DNA from: Sulfidibacterium sp036244975
GTDB lineage: Bacteria; Bacteroidota; Bacteroidia; Bacteroidales; F082
Assembly: GCA_036244975.1 (NCBI GenBank)
Contig: BTTE01000014.1
Coordinates: 1 to 46,723 of the forward strand
Reading direction: 5' to 3'
Length of the DNA: 46,723 nucleotides
Below the pieces are notes generated by a model. The model made no database searches, was not told the DNA's origin, and worked only from the letters and a program-made list of their open reading frames with translations. Below are positions 8,801-16,021 of the stretch, in pieces. The first letter of the stretch is position 1; the number at the start of each line of letters is the position of its first letter. The position numbers and the translations under genes were made by a program.

Positions 8801-9085
8801 GAAAAGATTAACTATCTGTTCTACGGAACACCGGCCAAAGCCAGTTTCGAAGAAGTCCCGCCGGAAGCCATGCCATTGATGAAGCGTATCAACGAAGCTA
8901 TTTATGCTTCGTGGCAATCTACTTCGGCCCCTACAGCCATGCAGAAGATGAATCTGAAAATTGTAAAAGATGCCATGCCCGCTGTTTTGGCCCGTATCAA
9001 AAAAGTGGATATGCAGCTGAAAGCCCTTGGAAAGGAGTTAGACACGCTGAAAGCACCTTATACGCCCGGTAGAATACCGGAATAA
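5801..9085 (+). CDS. Large secreted BNR/VPS10-type beta-propeller protein (glycosyl-hydrolase-like)
   Basis: A 1094-residue exported protein. Residues 1-27 form a signal peptide, followed by a Lys-rich linker and then a long series of Asp-box (BNR) blades: TDDGTTFK, TDGGKTWKNMG, TDGGKTWKKVL, VDGGKTWKKL, TDRGASFKKM, LDGGKTWKAIG, NGGKTFIF, GDDGKTWNRT, TDKGKTWTSI and NGGQHWIKLGG. These make one or two sortilin/VPS10-like propellers up to about residue 745. The C-terminal 340 residues hold a beta-sandwich-like part and a helical end (residues 940-1080). Members are often annotated as glycosyl hydrolase or sortilin, but no sialidase active site was identified, so enzymatic activity is unproven. 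It ends with a strong bidirectional terminator. An 18-bp blade-coding sequence is repeated exactly four times at DNA level. Confidence 0.85.
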   Translation: MKNHFTRKMFFVLLALLVSFSAMQVDAKSKKKKTKPAQNELKASLFSGLKWRSIGPAFTSGRIADIAVDPGNHSRFYVAAASGGIWKTTDDGTTFKPVFDHHGAYSIGSLAMDPNNHHVIWAGTGENNSQRALGYGNGVWKTTDGGKTWKNMGLKTSRQIGKILIDPRNSDVVYVAAEGSAWGPGGDRGLYKTTDGGKTWKKVLNISENTGVANMVFEPGNPDVIYAGAEQRRRRQFAKIGGGPESAYYKTVDGGKTWKKLTNGIPSVDKGGMSITVSPANPDIVYVMFQASNGKGGFFRSTDRGASFKKMSSYFSSGQYFSELYPDPADPNKVYSVDTYGQVTLDGGKTWKAIGNNKRHVDDHAYWIDPKHTDHMLIGCDGGVYETWNGGKTFIFKNTLPVTQFYRVWADNTKPFYWVYGGTQDNNSLGGPSRNLKKGGVTGAEWVVTVGGDGFWQASDPGNPNIVYSAYQYGNIFRYDRKSGERIKIKPMPKEGEKTFRWNWSAPFIVSSHQGTHLYMGANKLFESDNRGNSWHEISGDLTRDENRNKFKVMGKYWPADAVAKDVSTSQWGTIVSLAESPLKEGLLVVGTDDGVIQVTGDDGKTWNRTTKFPGVPEYTYVSDVFPSNFNENVIFASFNNIKSNDFKPYLLKSTDKGKTWTSITGDLPKESVHTVAQDPVNKNLLFVGTEFGFYFSLNGGQHWIKLGGGMPDIAVRDIAIQKREKDLVIATFGRGIYILDDYSALRQITAKKLKNTEAILFPTRDALMYIQKGNRYGTGSAYYQAPNPPFGANFTYYVKDVPKTLKQQRLKKEKELFKKSEPIPQPSKEELNKEKNETGPYLVFTIKNKTGDVVRKIYKPAVKGFHRANWDLRYLSPSPVQLKKGKFNPLKKGSNGMLALPGQYTVTLSLFHNGKEKPLAGPVTFTAKVLHNTTLPDKDRQALDAFFGEMANLWRTTSGAQKYLKSLKDKTAYIQQAIQITNGAGLDMKNKAQAVKEEIEKINYLFYGTPAKASFEEVPPEAMPLMKRINEAIYASWQSTSAPTAMQKMNLKIVKDAMPAVLARIKKVDMQLKALGKELDTLKAPYTPGRIPE

Positions 9086-9101
9086 GTATAGCGGCTATTA
9101 C

Positions 9102-9136
9102 AAAAAAAACCTCCCTGTAATGCAGGGAGGTTTTTT
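9102..9136. terminator. Bidirectional rho-independent terminator
   Basis: The stem CCTCCCTG (9110-9117) pairs with CAGGGAGG (9123-9130) around loop TAATG. Eight A precede it and six T follow it, so it can stop both the propeller gene transcript on the plus strand and metF readthrough on the minus strand. Confidence 0.9.
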
Positions 9137-9254
9137 ATTTTGTGTCTTATCAAAAACGATGGCAATTATTTTCTCCGGATGGTACTGCTGCAAATTTTGT
9201 GGAAAACCGTTGTATCGTGTAATTATTAAATTGTCGGAAGTCGAACTCTCCGGA

Positions 9255-10217
9255 TTACAAAATATTTTTTGCAATTTCACGAATATTATCCGACTTGCCC
9301 ATGGTGTAAAAATGCACTCCCGGTACACCGAATTCCAGCAGTTCTTTGGATTGCAGAATGGCCCATTCCACACCTACCTGACGGACCTCACGGTTATTTT
9401 TACATTTTAAAATTTCCTTCACCAGCGCTTCGGGTAAATCCACATGAAAGGTTTGCGGAAGCATGACAATCTGGTTACGGGTTGTGATGGGCTTTAATCC
9501 CGGAATAATGGGGACATCAATGCCTTTGACCCGGCAGTTTTTCACAAAGTCAAAATATTTTTGGTTATCGAAAAACATTTGGGTAACAATATAATCAGCA
9601 CCCGCTTCCACCTTTCTTTTCAAAAAATGGAGGTCGCTTTCTAAGTTGGGCGATTCGCTGTGTTTTTCCGGATAGCCTCCCACCCCGATACAAAAATCGG
9701 TAGAACGGTAGTTTTTTATCTCTTTTTCAAGATAGTGCCCCTGGTTTAATTGTGCAATTTGTTTCACCAAATCTACGGCATGAGCATTGCCCTCCGGCTC
9801 CGGCACAAAAGTTTTCATACCCACCGGCGGGTCTCCCCGCACCACAAGCAGGTTTTTAATTCCGAGAAAGTTGAGGTCGATGAGCGCATTTTCGGTCTCT
9901 TCGCGTGTAAAACCACCACAGATAATATGTGGCACCACCGGAATACCGTAGCGGTATTTGATAGCTGCCGAAATACCCACCGTCCCCGGCCTTTTCCTGA
10001 CTATCCGCTTTTTCATCAACCCGTTGGTAAGGGTGTCGTAAACCACCTCTTGCTGGTGATAGGTGATGTTGATAAATGCCGGATTAAATTCAATCAACGG
10101 GTCGATGGTCTTTTGAATAGCAGAAAAATCCTGTCCTTTCAACGGTGGCAACAGCTCAAATGAGAAAAGCGCTTTGTCGGAGCTGGCGATATGCTCGGTA
10201 ACTTTCATTTCGTTCAT
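9255..10217 (-). CDS. metF: 5,10-methylenetetrahydrofolate reductase
   Basis: Reduces 5,10-methylene-THF to 5-methyl-THF, the methyl donor for MetH, in the cytoplasm. The 320-residue length fits bacterial MetF, an FAD-binding (beta/alpha)8 barrel. Visible marks are FELLPP near the N-terminus (catalytic Glu), FINITYH, the flavin/folate region RGDPP, and DYIVTQMFFDN followed by PIIPGLKPI. It lies 94 nt downstream of metH on the same strand, so both are expected on one SAM-riboswitch transcript. Two Met codons, at 10217 and 10208, are possible starts; the first is used. The intergenic space before it holds a degenerate dispersed repeat. The gene is convergent with the large propeller gene. Confidence 0.95.
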   Translation of the reverse strand: MNEMKVTEHIASSDKALFSFELLPPLKGQDFSAIQKTIDPLIEFNPAFINITYHQQEVVYDTLTNGLMKKRIVRKRPGTVGISAAIKYRYGIPVVPHIICGGFTREETENALIDLNFLGIKNLLVVRGDPPVGMKTFVPEPEGNAHAVDLVKQIAQLNQGHYLEKEIKNYRSTDFCIGVGGYPEKHSESPNLESDLHFLKRKVEAGADYIVTQMFFDNQKYFDFVKNCRVKGIDVPIIPGLKPITTRNQIVMLPQTFHVDLPEALVKEILKCKNNREVRQVGVEWAILQSKELLEFGVPGVHFYTMGKSDNIREIAKNIL

Positions 10218-10254
10218 ATGTATTTATTATAGGGTTAGTCTCATGATAAAAATG

Positions 10255-10306
10255 CGTCTTTGCAAGGAAATGCGGCAGGCGAAGCGATGACTGACGAAGC
10301 AATCTG
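10255..10306. repeat. Degenerate dispersed repeat in the metH-metF gap
   Basis: The segment CGTCTTTGCAAGGAAATGCG, then GGCGAAGCGATGACTGACG and AAGCAATCTG, resembles a decayed copy of the widespread CGTCATTGCGAGG...GAAGCGACGAAGCAATCTG intergenic repeat known from several bacterial phyla. It fills most of the 94-nt gap between metH and metF. The resemblance is from memory of the family. Confidence 0.5.
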
Positions 10307-10311
10307 AATTT

Positions 10312-13300
10312 TCATTCTGCTATATTATTCAACAATCTTTTCACGGTCTTTATGGATAAATTTTTTCGTTTACTATAATCTTCAAGCTGATCGGGCAAAA
10401 GTTTTCCCACATTGAAATATTTTGCCTGCGGATGAGCAAAATAGTATCCGCTCACCGAAGCTGCCGGATACATGGCATAATTTTCCGTTAGCCGGATACG
10501 GGCTTTTTCTTCCACATTCAGCAAATCAAAAATGGTACGCTTTTCCGAGTGCTCGGGACAGGCCGGGTAGCCAGGCGCCGGACGAATGCCTCTGTATTTT
10601 TCGCACAGGATTTTCTCCATATTCAGCGTCTCATCAGAGGCATAACCCCAAAATTCTTTGCGCACGCGCTCGTGCAGACGTTCGGCAAAAGCTTCAGCCA
10701 GCCGGTCAGCCATAACTTTCAACATAATAGCCTGATAATCATCGTTATTGGCTTCAAAAGCTTTGGTGTGCTCTTCAATACCCAGTCCGGTGGTAACGGC
10801 AAAAAAGCCAAGATAATCGGACAGGCCGGTCTCTTTGGGTGCAATAAAATCAGAAAGACAAAGATTGGGGTTTCCGGCTTTTTTCTTCTCCTGATTTCGT
10901 AAGAAATGAAAGTTGACCGGTTTTTTGTTTCCCGGTATAAAAACTTCCACACTGTCTCCAACGGCATGAGCCGGATAGATACCGAAAACAGCTTTTGCCT
11001 GTAGCCATTTCTCCGAGATAATCTTATCCAGCATCTCCTGAGCATCATCATAAATCTTTCTGGCTTCTTCCCCTTTCACCGGGTCGTCGAAAATAGCCGG
11101 GTATTTTCCGTTGAGTTTCCAGGCATGGAAGAAAAAAGTCCAGTCGATGTAAGGCCGTAGTTTTTCTAACGGATAATCTTCAAAATATTTTGTTCCGATA
11201 AATTTCGGTTTGCTGATGTCCGTTGCTTTCCAGTCGGCTTTAAAACGGTTCTCGCGTGCTTCTTCCAGACGGATATAATGTTTCTTTTTCTGCCGGCCAA
11301 AATGATCTTCGCGTATCCGTTCATAGGAAGTTCTGATTTCATCGACATACTTATCATGTTCTGAAGGGGAGAACAGTTTTGCCAGCACGCCGGTAACCCT
11401 GGATGCGTCGCGCACATGAATCACCGGCTGGTTGTAATCCGGTGCAATTTTCACAGCCGTGTGGATAATTGAGGTTGTTGCCCCGCCAATGAGTAATGGG
11501 ATTTTCAATCCTTTACGTTTCATCTCGGAAGCCACCTGTACCATCTCTTCCAATGAAGGGGTGATGAGTCCGCTGAGACCCACCACATCGGCATTTTCGT
11601 TTTCGGCAATCTCCAAAATCTTTGCGGCCGGAACCATCACGCCGAGGTCAATAACCTCGTAGTTGTTGCACGAGAGTACCACGCCGACAATATTTTTTCC
11701 GATGTCGTGAACATCGCCCTTCACAGTGGCCAGTACTACCTTTCCGGCAGAAGAAGCTTCCCCTTCCTGCTTCTCCGCTTCGATGTAAGGCAAAAGAAAA
11801 GAGACTGCTTTTTTCATCACCCTGGCGCTCTTCACCACCTGCGGCAGAAACATTTTCCCTTCTCCAAAAAGATCACCCACGACATTCATGCCGGCCATAA
11901 GCGGTTGTTCGATTACATTCAGCGCTCTCGGAAACTGTTTACGCGCCTCTTCCACATCTTGTTCAATGAAATCGGTAATTCCCTTTATCAAAGCATGTTC
12001 AAGACGTTTGTTGACCGGCTCTTTTCGCCAGGTGTCAGTTTTTACTACTTTTTTATTGTCCTGATCTTTGATTTTATCGGCGTAAGACAGCAGCCGTTCG
12101 GTAGCATCTTTTCGCCGGTTGAGCACCACATCTTCGGCGAGCGTACGCAGGTCTGCAGGAATTTCATCATAAATCTGCAACATTCCGGGATTCACAATAC
12201 CCATATCCATACCGGCTTTGATGGCATGATACAAAAACACCGAGTTGAGGGCTTCGCGCACAGGATTATTCCCGCGGAAGGCGAAGGAGAGGTTGCTGAC
12301 CCCTCCGCTCACCTTGGCATAGGGCAGGTTTTCCTTAATCCATTTTGTGGCCTTTATAAAATCGACTGCGTAATTGTTGTGTTCGGCCATTCCCGTACCG
12401 ATAGCGAGGATGTTGGGATCGAAAATAATATCTTCCGGGGGGAAATTTACTTTTTGGGTCAGCAGGTCGTAAGCTCGTTTGCAAACGGCAATACGCCGCT
12501 CATAAGTAGATGCCTGTCCGCTTTCGTCAAAAGCCATCACCACCGCGGCAGCACCGTAATCTCTTATTTTACGGGCATGATCGAGAAACTCTTTTTCACC
12601 GTTTTTCAGGCTGATGGAGTTGACAATTCCCTTCCCCTGAATGCATTTTAATCCGGCTTCGAGTACTTCCCATTTGGAGGAATCAACCATAATTGGCAGG
12701 CGGGAAATCTCAGGCTCAGAGGCCAGCATATTCAGAAAACGAACCATCTCTTTTTTGGCGTCCAGCATGCCATCGTCCATGCTCACATCCAGAATCTGCG
12801 CACCGTTTTCCACCTGGTCGCGTGCCACCGAGAGGGCTTCTTCGTATTTTCCTTCGCGAATGAGACGGGCAAAACGTCTCGAACCGCTGACGTTGGTACG
12901 TTCGCCGATATTCACAAAGTTCTTGTCTTTTTCGATAACAACAGGCTCCAGCCCACTCAATTTGGTTACGTGTTTTTTGGGAGGAACCTGTCGCATTTCT
13001 GCTTTTTCTGCCAAACGAACCATTTCGCGAATATGTTCGGGCGTGGTGCCGCAGCAACCTCCCACAATATTGGCATAACGGTTGTCAAGAAAATCTTTGA
13101 TGTGGCCGGCCAATTTGTGCGGACTTTCATCATACTCGCCAAACTGGTTGGGCAGACCTGCGTTGGGATAAACACTTACCGGAAAAGGCGCAATACGTGA
13201 AAGCTCAGCGAGATACGGTCTTATCTGTTCGGCGCCCATGGAGCAGTTAAGTCCGACGCTGAGCAGGTTGATATGTTTTACAGAGGTGAAAAAGGCTTCC

Positions 13301-13983
13301 AGTGTTTGTCCTGAAAGTGTTCGTCCGCTTGCATCGGTTATGGTTCCGGAAACCATCACGGGGATTTTTGTTCCTTTTTCTTCCATGATTTTTTCGATGG
13401 CAAAAAGGGCTGCTTTGGCGTTGAGTGTATCGAAAATGGTTTCTACCAACAGTACGTCTGCTCCGCCTTCAAGTAATGCCGAGGCCTGTTTGTAATAATC
13501 TTCCATCAGACCATCGAAACTCACATTACGGTAGCCGGGGTCATTTACTTTGGGCGACATGGAAGCGGTTTTGTTGGTCGGCCCCATGGCTCCGGCCACA
13601 AACCGCGGCTTTTCGGGAGTCATTTTTGTAAATTTATCTGCTGCGGCACGTGCCAGTTTGGCTGCATTCCGGTTCATCTCATAAACATAATCCTCCAGCC
13701 CGTAATCGCTTTGCGAAATGCGTGTGCCGTTGAAAGTGTTGGTTTCGATGATGTCGGCACCTGCTTCGAGATACTGCTCATGTATTTCGTGAATAATCTG
13801 CGGCTGCGTGATGTTCAGCAAATCATTATTGCCTTTGAGCAATTGCTTTACTTTTTCAAATTGCTTGCCGCGATAATCTTTTTCTTTGAGTTGATAGCGC
13901 TGGATCATGGTGCCCATGGCGCCGTCGAGTACCAGCACCCGTTTTTTCAACTCCTCTCGTATGTCAGGTTTTATATTAGTCAT
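10312..13983 (-). CDS. metH: Cobalamin-dependent methionine synthase
   Basis: Transfers the methyl group of 5-methyl-THF to homocysteine through B12. The 1223-residue chain has all four modules. The homocysteine-binding barrel carries zinc ligands Cys247 (LNCSMG) and Cys310-Cys311 (GGCCGTTPEH). The pterin-binding barrel spans about 355-615 (NIGERTNVSGS, MVDSSKWEV). The B12 domain carries DVHDIG at 757-762, with His759 as lower cobalt ligand. The C-terminal SAM-binding reactivation domain has RPAPGYPACPEH from 1134. Nothing is missing compared with E. coli MetH. Start ATG at 13983 is set by the conserved N-terminus. First gene of metH-metF; its roughly 280-nt leader holds a SAM-I riboswitch, so high SAM should lower expression. 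Confidence 0.97.
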   Translation of the reverse strand: MTNIKPDIREELKKRVLVLDGAMGTMIQRYQLKEKDYRGKQFEKVKQLLKGNNDLLNITQPQIIHEIHEQYLEAGADIIETNTFNGTRISQSDYGLEDYVYEMNRNAAKLARAAADKFTKMTPEKPRFVAGAMGPTNKTASMSPKVNDPGYRNVSFDGLMEDYYKQASALLEGGADVLLVETIFDTLNAKAALFAIEKIMEEKGTKIPVMVSGTITDASGRTLSGQTLEAFFTSVKHINLLSVGLNCSMGAEQIRPYLAELSRIAPFPVSVYPNAGLPNQFGEYDESPHKLAGHIKDFLDNRYANIVGGCCGTTPEHIREMVRLAEKAEMRQVPPKKHVTKLSGLEPVVIEKDKNFVNIGERTNVSGSRRFARLIREGKYEEALSVARDQVENGAQILDVSMDDGMLDAKKEMVRFLNMLASEPEISRLPIMVDSSKWEVLEAGLKCIQGKGIVNSISLKNGEKEFLDHARKIRDYGAAAVVMAFDESGQASTYERRIAVCKRAYDLLTQKVNFPPEDIIFDPNILAIGTGMAEHNNYAVDFIKATKWIKENLPYAKVSGGVSNLSFAFRGNNPVREALNSVFLYHAIKAGMDMGIVNPGMLQIYDEIPADLRTLAEDVVLNRRKDATERLLSYADKIKDQDNKKVVKTDTWRKEPVNKRLEHALIKGITDFIEQDVEEARKQFPRALNVIEQPLMAGMNVVGDLFGEGKMFLPQVVKSARVMKKAVSFLLPYIEAEKQEGEASSAGKVVLATVKGDVHDIGKNIVGVVLSCNNYEVIDLGVMVPAAKILEIAENENADVVGLSGLITPSLEEMVQVASEMKRKGLKIPLLIGGATTSIIHTAVKIAPDYNQPVIHVRDASRVTGVLAKLFSPSEHDKYVDEIRTSYERIREDHFGRQKKKHYIRLEEARENRFKADWKATDISKPKFIGTKYFEDYPLEKLRPYIDWTFFFHAWKLNGKYPAIFDDPVKGEEARKIYDDAQEMLDKIISEKWLQAKAVFGIYPAHAVGDSVEVFIPGNKKPVNFHFLRNQEKKKAGNPNLCLSDFIAPKETGLSDYLGFFAVTTGLGIEEHTKAFEANNDDYQAIMLKVMADRLAEAFAERLHERVRKEFWGYASDETLNMEKILCEKYRGIRPAPGYPACPEHSEKRTIFDLLNVEEKARIRLTENYAMYPAASVSGYYFAHPQAKYFNVGKLLPDQLEDYSKRKNLSIKTVKRLLNNIAE

Positions 13984-14008
13984 TTTGATAATAGTTTAAT
14001 ATCCGCCC

Positions 14009-14029
14009 TCCGGTAATAATTTCACCGGA
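14009..14029 (-). other. Small hairpin in the metH leader
   Basis: Minus strand TCCGGT pairs with ACCGGA around a 9-nt loop GAAATTATT. It is enclosed by a possible longer-range pairing of UAUCCGUC (14081-14074) with GGCGGAUA (14007-14000). The structure ends about 16 nt before the metH ATG and may be part of the riboswitch expression platform. Confidence 0.4.
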
Positions 14030-14070
14030 CAAAAGCAAACAGTGGTATAAAGATACTATTTACACTTCTG

Positions 14071-14097
14071 TCAGACGGATACGCTTTGTTTTTTCAT
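14071..14097 (-). other. Possible 8-codon upstream ORF in the metH leader
   Basis: Directly after the SAM aptamer, the minus strand reads ATG, seven further codons (peptide MKKQSVSV) and TGA. It could be a leader peptide or chance; no ribosome binding site is evident. Confidence 0.25.
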
Positions 14098-14109
14098 TGA
14101 ACCTCTTTT

Positions 14110-14228
14110 AATTTATCATTTCCCATCCGCCAAAGGCGGACGGGTTAGGTATTGGCACCTTTTCCACCATTAGCGGAAGGTTGCCAGAGCTTCACAGAGC
14201 CTAATCTCTCCACCCTTCTTTATAAATC
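14110..14228 (-). promoter_or_regulatory. SAM-I (S-box) riboswitch controlling metH-metF
   Basis: Read on the minus strand, the leader contains the S-box core GGTGGAGAGATTAGGCTCTG, then TGAAGCTCTGGCAACC, a variable P3 arm CCTTCC...GGAAAAGG, and GGTGCCAATACC. These match the conserved SAM-I segments GGUGGAGGGA, UGAA, GGCAACC and GGUGCCAAUuCC. The usual GGG/CCC helix positions are changed together to GAG/CUC, which keeps pairing. P4 is the GC-rich hairpin at 14144-14122 (CCCGTCCGCC, loop TTT, GGCGGATGGG). P1 closes with GATTTAT (14228-14222) and ATAAATT (14116-14110), seven pairs including one G-U. A -7 promoter lies 40 nt upstream. Binding of SAM should repress metH-metF. No poly-U terminator follows, so control may act on translation. 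Confidence 0.92.
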
Positions 14229-14267
14229 AAAATACCTCACAGAAAAGGAGGGACTTGAATTATGGAG

Positions 14268-14275
14268 CAAAGATA
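14268..14275 (-). promoter_or_regulatory. -7 element for metH-metF
   Basis: Minus strand TATCTTTG matches TAnnTTTG and lies 39 nt upstream of the P1 helix of the SAM-I aptamer. A second near match (TATCTTTA) lies inside the leader near 14045-14052. Confidence 0.75.
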
Positions 14276-14356
14276 GGAAAAATTGTTAACGGGGAAGAGG
14301 TCTGTGTTTTTTAGCCTGCGCTATCCCCAACCCCTGAAGGGGAGCCTGCCTGACCC

Positions 14357-14378
14357 CGCTTTGAGCGTCCACGCTCAA
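14357..14378 (+). repeat. 22-bp structured dispersed repeat, copy A
   Basis: CGCT is followed by TTGAGCGTCCACGCTCAA, a perfect 8-bp inverted repeat with loop CC. Two related copies occur at 21634-21655 and 19857-19878. It lies upstream of the ahcY promoter. Confidence 0.7.
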
Positions 14379-14441
14379 TGTTTTGTTTATTTGACTTTGC
14401 ATGATTATCTGGCCACACCCCACCCACTCAAAAAAATGATT

Positions 14442-14449
14442 AATTTTGC
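14442..14449 (+). promoter_or_regulatory. -7 element for ahcY
   Basis: TAATTTTG matches TAnnTTTG, 30 nt before the ATG at 14480. Confidence 0.65.
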
Positions 14450-14479
14450 AACCACTTAAACAGAAAACATTATAAAACC

Positions 14480-15934
14480 ATGTTAGAAACAGAAACAAAA
14501 AATAAATTACAGTTTAAAGTTGCCGACCTTCATTTGAATGAATGGGGACGCAAAGAATTAGATATTGCAGAAAAAGAGATGCCGGGGCTGATGGCGCTGC
14601 GCAAAAAATATGGAGAGCAAAAACCGCTGAAAGGTGCCCGCATCACCGGTTCTTTACACATGACCATCCAGACTGCCGTACTCATAGAAACACTTACAGA
14701 GCTGGGCGCTGATGTGCGCTGGGCCAGTTGTAATATTTTCTCCACACAGGATCATGCCGCAGCTGCTATTGCTGTCGGAAAAAACGGTACCCCGGAAAAT
14801 CCGCAGGGTGTTCCTGTCTTTGCCTGGAAAGGCGAAACACTGAATGAATACTGGTGGTGTACAAACCAGGCATTGTCGTTTCCGGGCGGCAAAGGGCCTA
14901 ACCTGATAGTGGACGATGGCGGGGATGCTACCTTGCTGATACATAAAGGTTTCACTGCCGAAAATGATCCTTCAACGATTGATGTCAAAGCTGAAAGCGA
15001 GGAAGAAGAGGAGATTTTGAATCTGCTGAAAGCCACGCTGGCTGATGATCCCAACAAATGGCATAACATTGTAAAAGAGTGGAAAGGTGTTTCGGAAGAA
15101 ACTACCACAGGCGTGCACCGCCTTTATCAGATGAAAGAGAATGGCAGCCTTTTGGTTCCGGCCATCAATGTGAACGACTCGGTAACCAAATCAAAATTTG
15201 ATAATCTTTACGGATGCCGCGAATCACTGGCCGATGGTATCAAACGTGCCACCGACGTGATGATTGCCGGAAAAGTGGTGGTCGTAGCCGGCTATGGCGA
15301 TGTGGGAAAAGGCTCGTCCAAATCCATGAAATCTTACGGCGCCCGCGTTATTGTTACGGAAATTGACCCCATTTGTGCTCTCCAGGCCTCCATGGAAGGG
15401 TATGAGGTTACCACCATGGAAGAAGCGATAAAAGAGGGAAATATTTTTGTTACCACCACCGGAAACCGCGACATTATCACCATCGACCACATGGCTGCCA
15501 TGAAAGACGAAGCCATTGTTTGTAATATCGGCCATTTTGATAACGAAATTCAGGTTTCCAAGCTGGAAAATTATCCCGGAATTAAGAAAATTAATGTAAA
15601 ACCGCAGGTGGACAAATACATTTTCCCCGATGGGCATTGCATTTACCTGCTGGCCGAAGGCCGCCTGGTGAACCTCGGTTGTGCCACCGGACATCCTTCG
15701 TTCGTGATGAGCAACTCGTTCACTAACCAGACGCTGGCACAAATGGATTTGTGGGATCACCGCGACCATTACGACGTTGATGTTTACCGCCTGCCGAAAT
15801 ATCTTGATGAGGAAGTGGCCCGTCTGCATCTTGACAAGCTGGGCGTAAAGCTGACAAAACTTTCTCCCGAACAGGCCGCCTATCTTGGTTTAAAAGTGGA
15901 AGGTCCCTACAAACCAGATTTTTACAGGTACTAA
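14480..15934 (+). CDS. ahcY: S-adenosylhomocysteine hydrolase
   Basis: Hydrolyses SAH to homocysteine and adenosine, relieving product inhibition of methyltransferases and feeding homocysteine to MetH. The 484-residue chain shows the substrate-binding N-terminal part (SLHMTIQTAVLIETL; STQDHAAAAI), the NAD-binding Rossmann motif GYGDVGKGSS (271-280) and the C-terminal KPDFYRY that completes the neighbouring active site in the tetramer. An acidic insertion (residues about 165-200, ESEEEEEIL) marks the longer bacterial class. It is divergent from metH-metF with a 496-nt gap, so the three methyl-cycle genes are clustered, but only the metH side carries the riboswitch. A terminator follows the stop codon. 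Confidence 0.97.
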   Translation: MLETETKNKLQFKVADLHLNEWGRKELDIAEKEMPGLMALRKKYGEQKPLKGARITGSLHMTIQTAVLIETLTELGADVRWASCNIFSTQDHAAAAIAVGKNGTPENPQGVPVFAWKGETLNEYWWCTNQALSFPGGKGPNLIVDDGGDATLLIHKGFTAENDPSTIDVKAESEEEEEILNLLKATLADDPNKWHNIVKEWKGVSEETTTGVHRLYQMKENGSLLVPAINVNDSVTKSKFDNLYGCRESLADGIKRATDVMIAGKVVVVAGYGDVGKGSSKSMKSYGARVIVTEIDPICALQASMEGYEVTTMEEAIKEGNIFVTTTGNRDIITIDHMAAMKDEAIVCNIGHFDNEIQVSKLENYPGIKKINVKPQVDKYIFPDGHCIYLLAEGRLVNLGCATGHPSFVMSNSFTNQTLAQMDLWDHRDHYDVDVYRLPKYLDEEVARLHLDKLGVKLTKLSPEQAAYLGLKVEGPYKPDFYRY

Positions 15935-15943
15935 ACCGATATT

Positions 15944-15951
15944 TATCTTTG
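15944..15951 (+). promoter_or_regulatory. Possible -7 element between ahcY and the kinase gene
   Basis: TATCTTTG lies 10 nt after the ahcY stop and upstream of the ahcY terminator hairpin. A weaker alternative, TATCTTGC at about 15993-16000, lies after the hairpin. Confidence 0.35.
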
Positions 15952-15959
15952 GATTTAAG

Positions 15960-15991
15960 AAAAAGCGTTTCAACTGTGGAGCGCTTTTTTT
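15960..15991 (+). terminator. Rho-independent terminator after ahcY
   Basis: GCGTTTC (15965-15971) pairs with GGAGCGC (15978-15984), two G-U pairs included, around loop AACTGT. A-run before and seven T after complete a typical terminator. Confidence 0.7.
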
Positions 15992-16021
15992 GTATCTTGC
16001 AGGAACCTTAAGCGATATCTA

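Noticed and set aside
11707..12651. Plus-strand 314-codon reading frame opposite metH
   Set aside because: It is antisense to the conserved B12 and pterin regions of MetH and shows no family motif.
14122..14144. GC-rich hairpin CCCATCCGCC/GGCGGACGGG considered as a terminator
   Set aside because: It has no adjacent T-run on either strand and fits exactly as helix P4 of the SAM-I aptamer.
14286..14498. 70-codon minus-strand frame upstream of ahcY
   Set aside because: It covers the ahcY start and the structured repeat, has mixed composition and no motif; probably chance.
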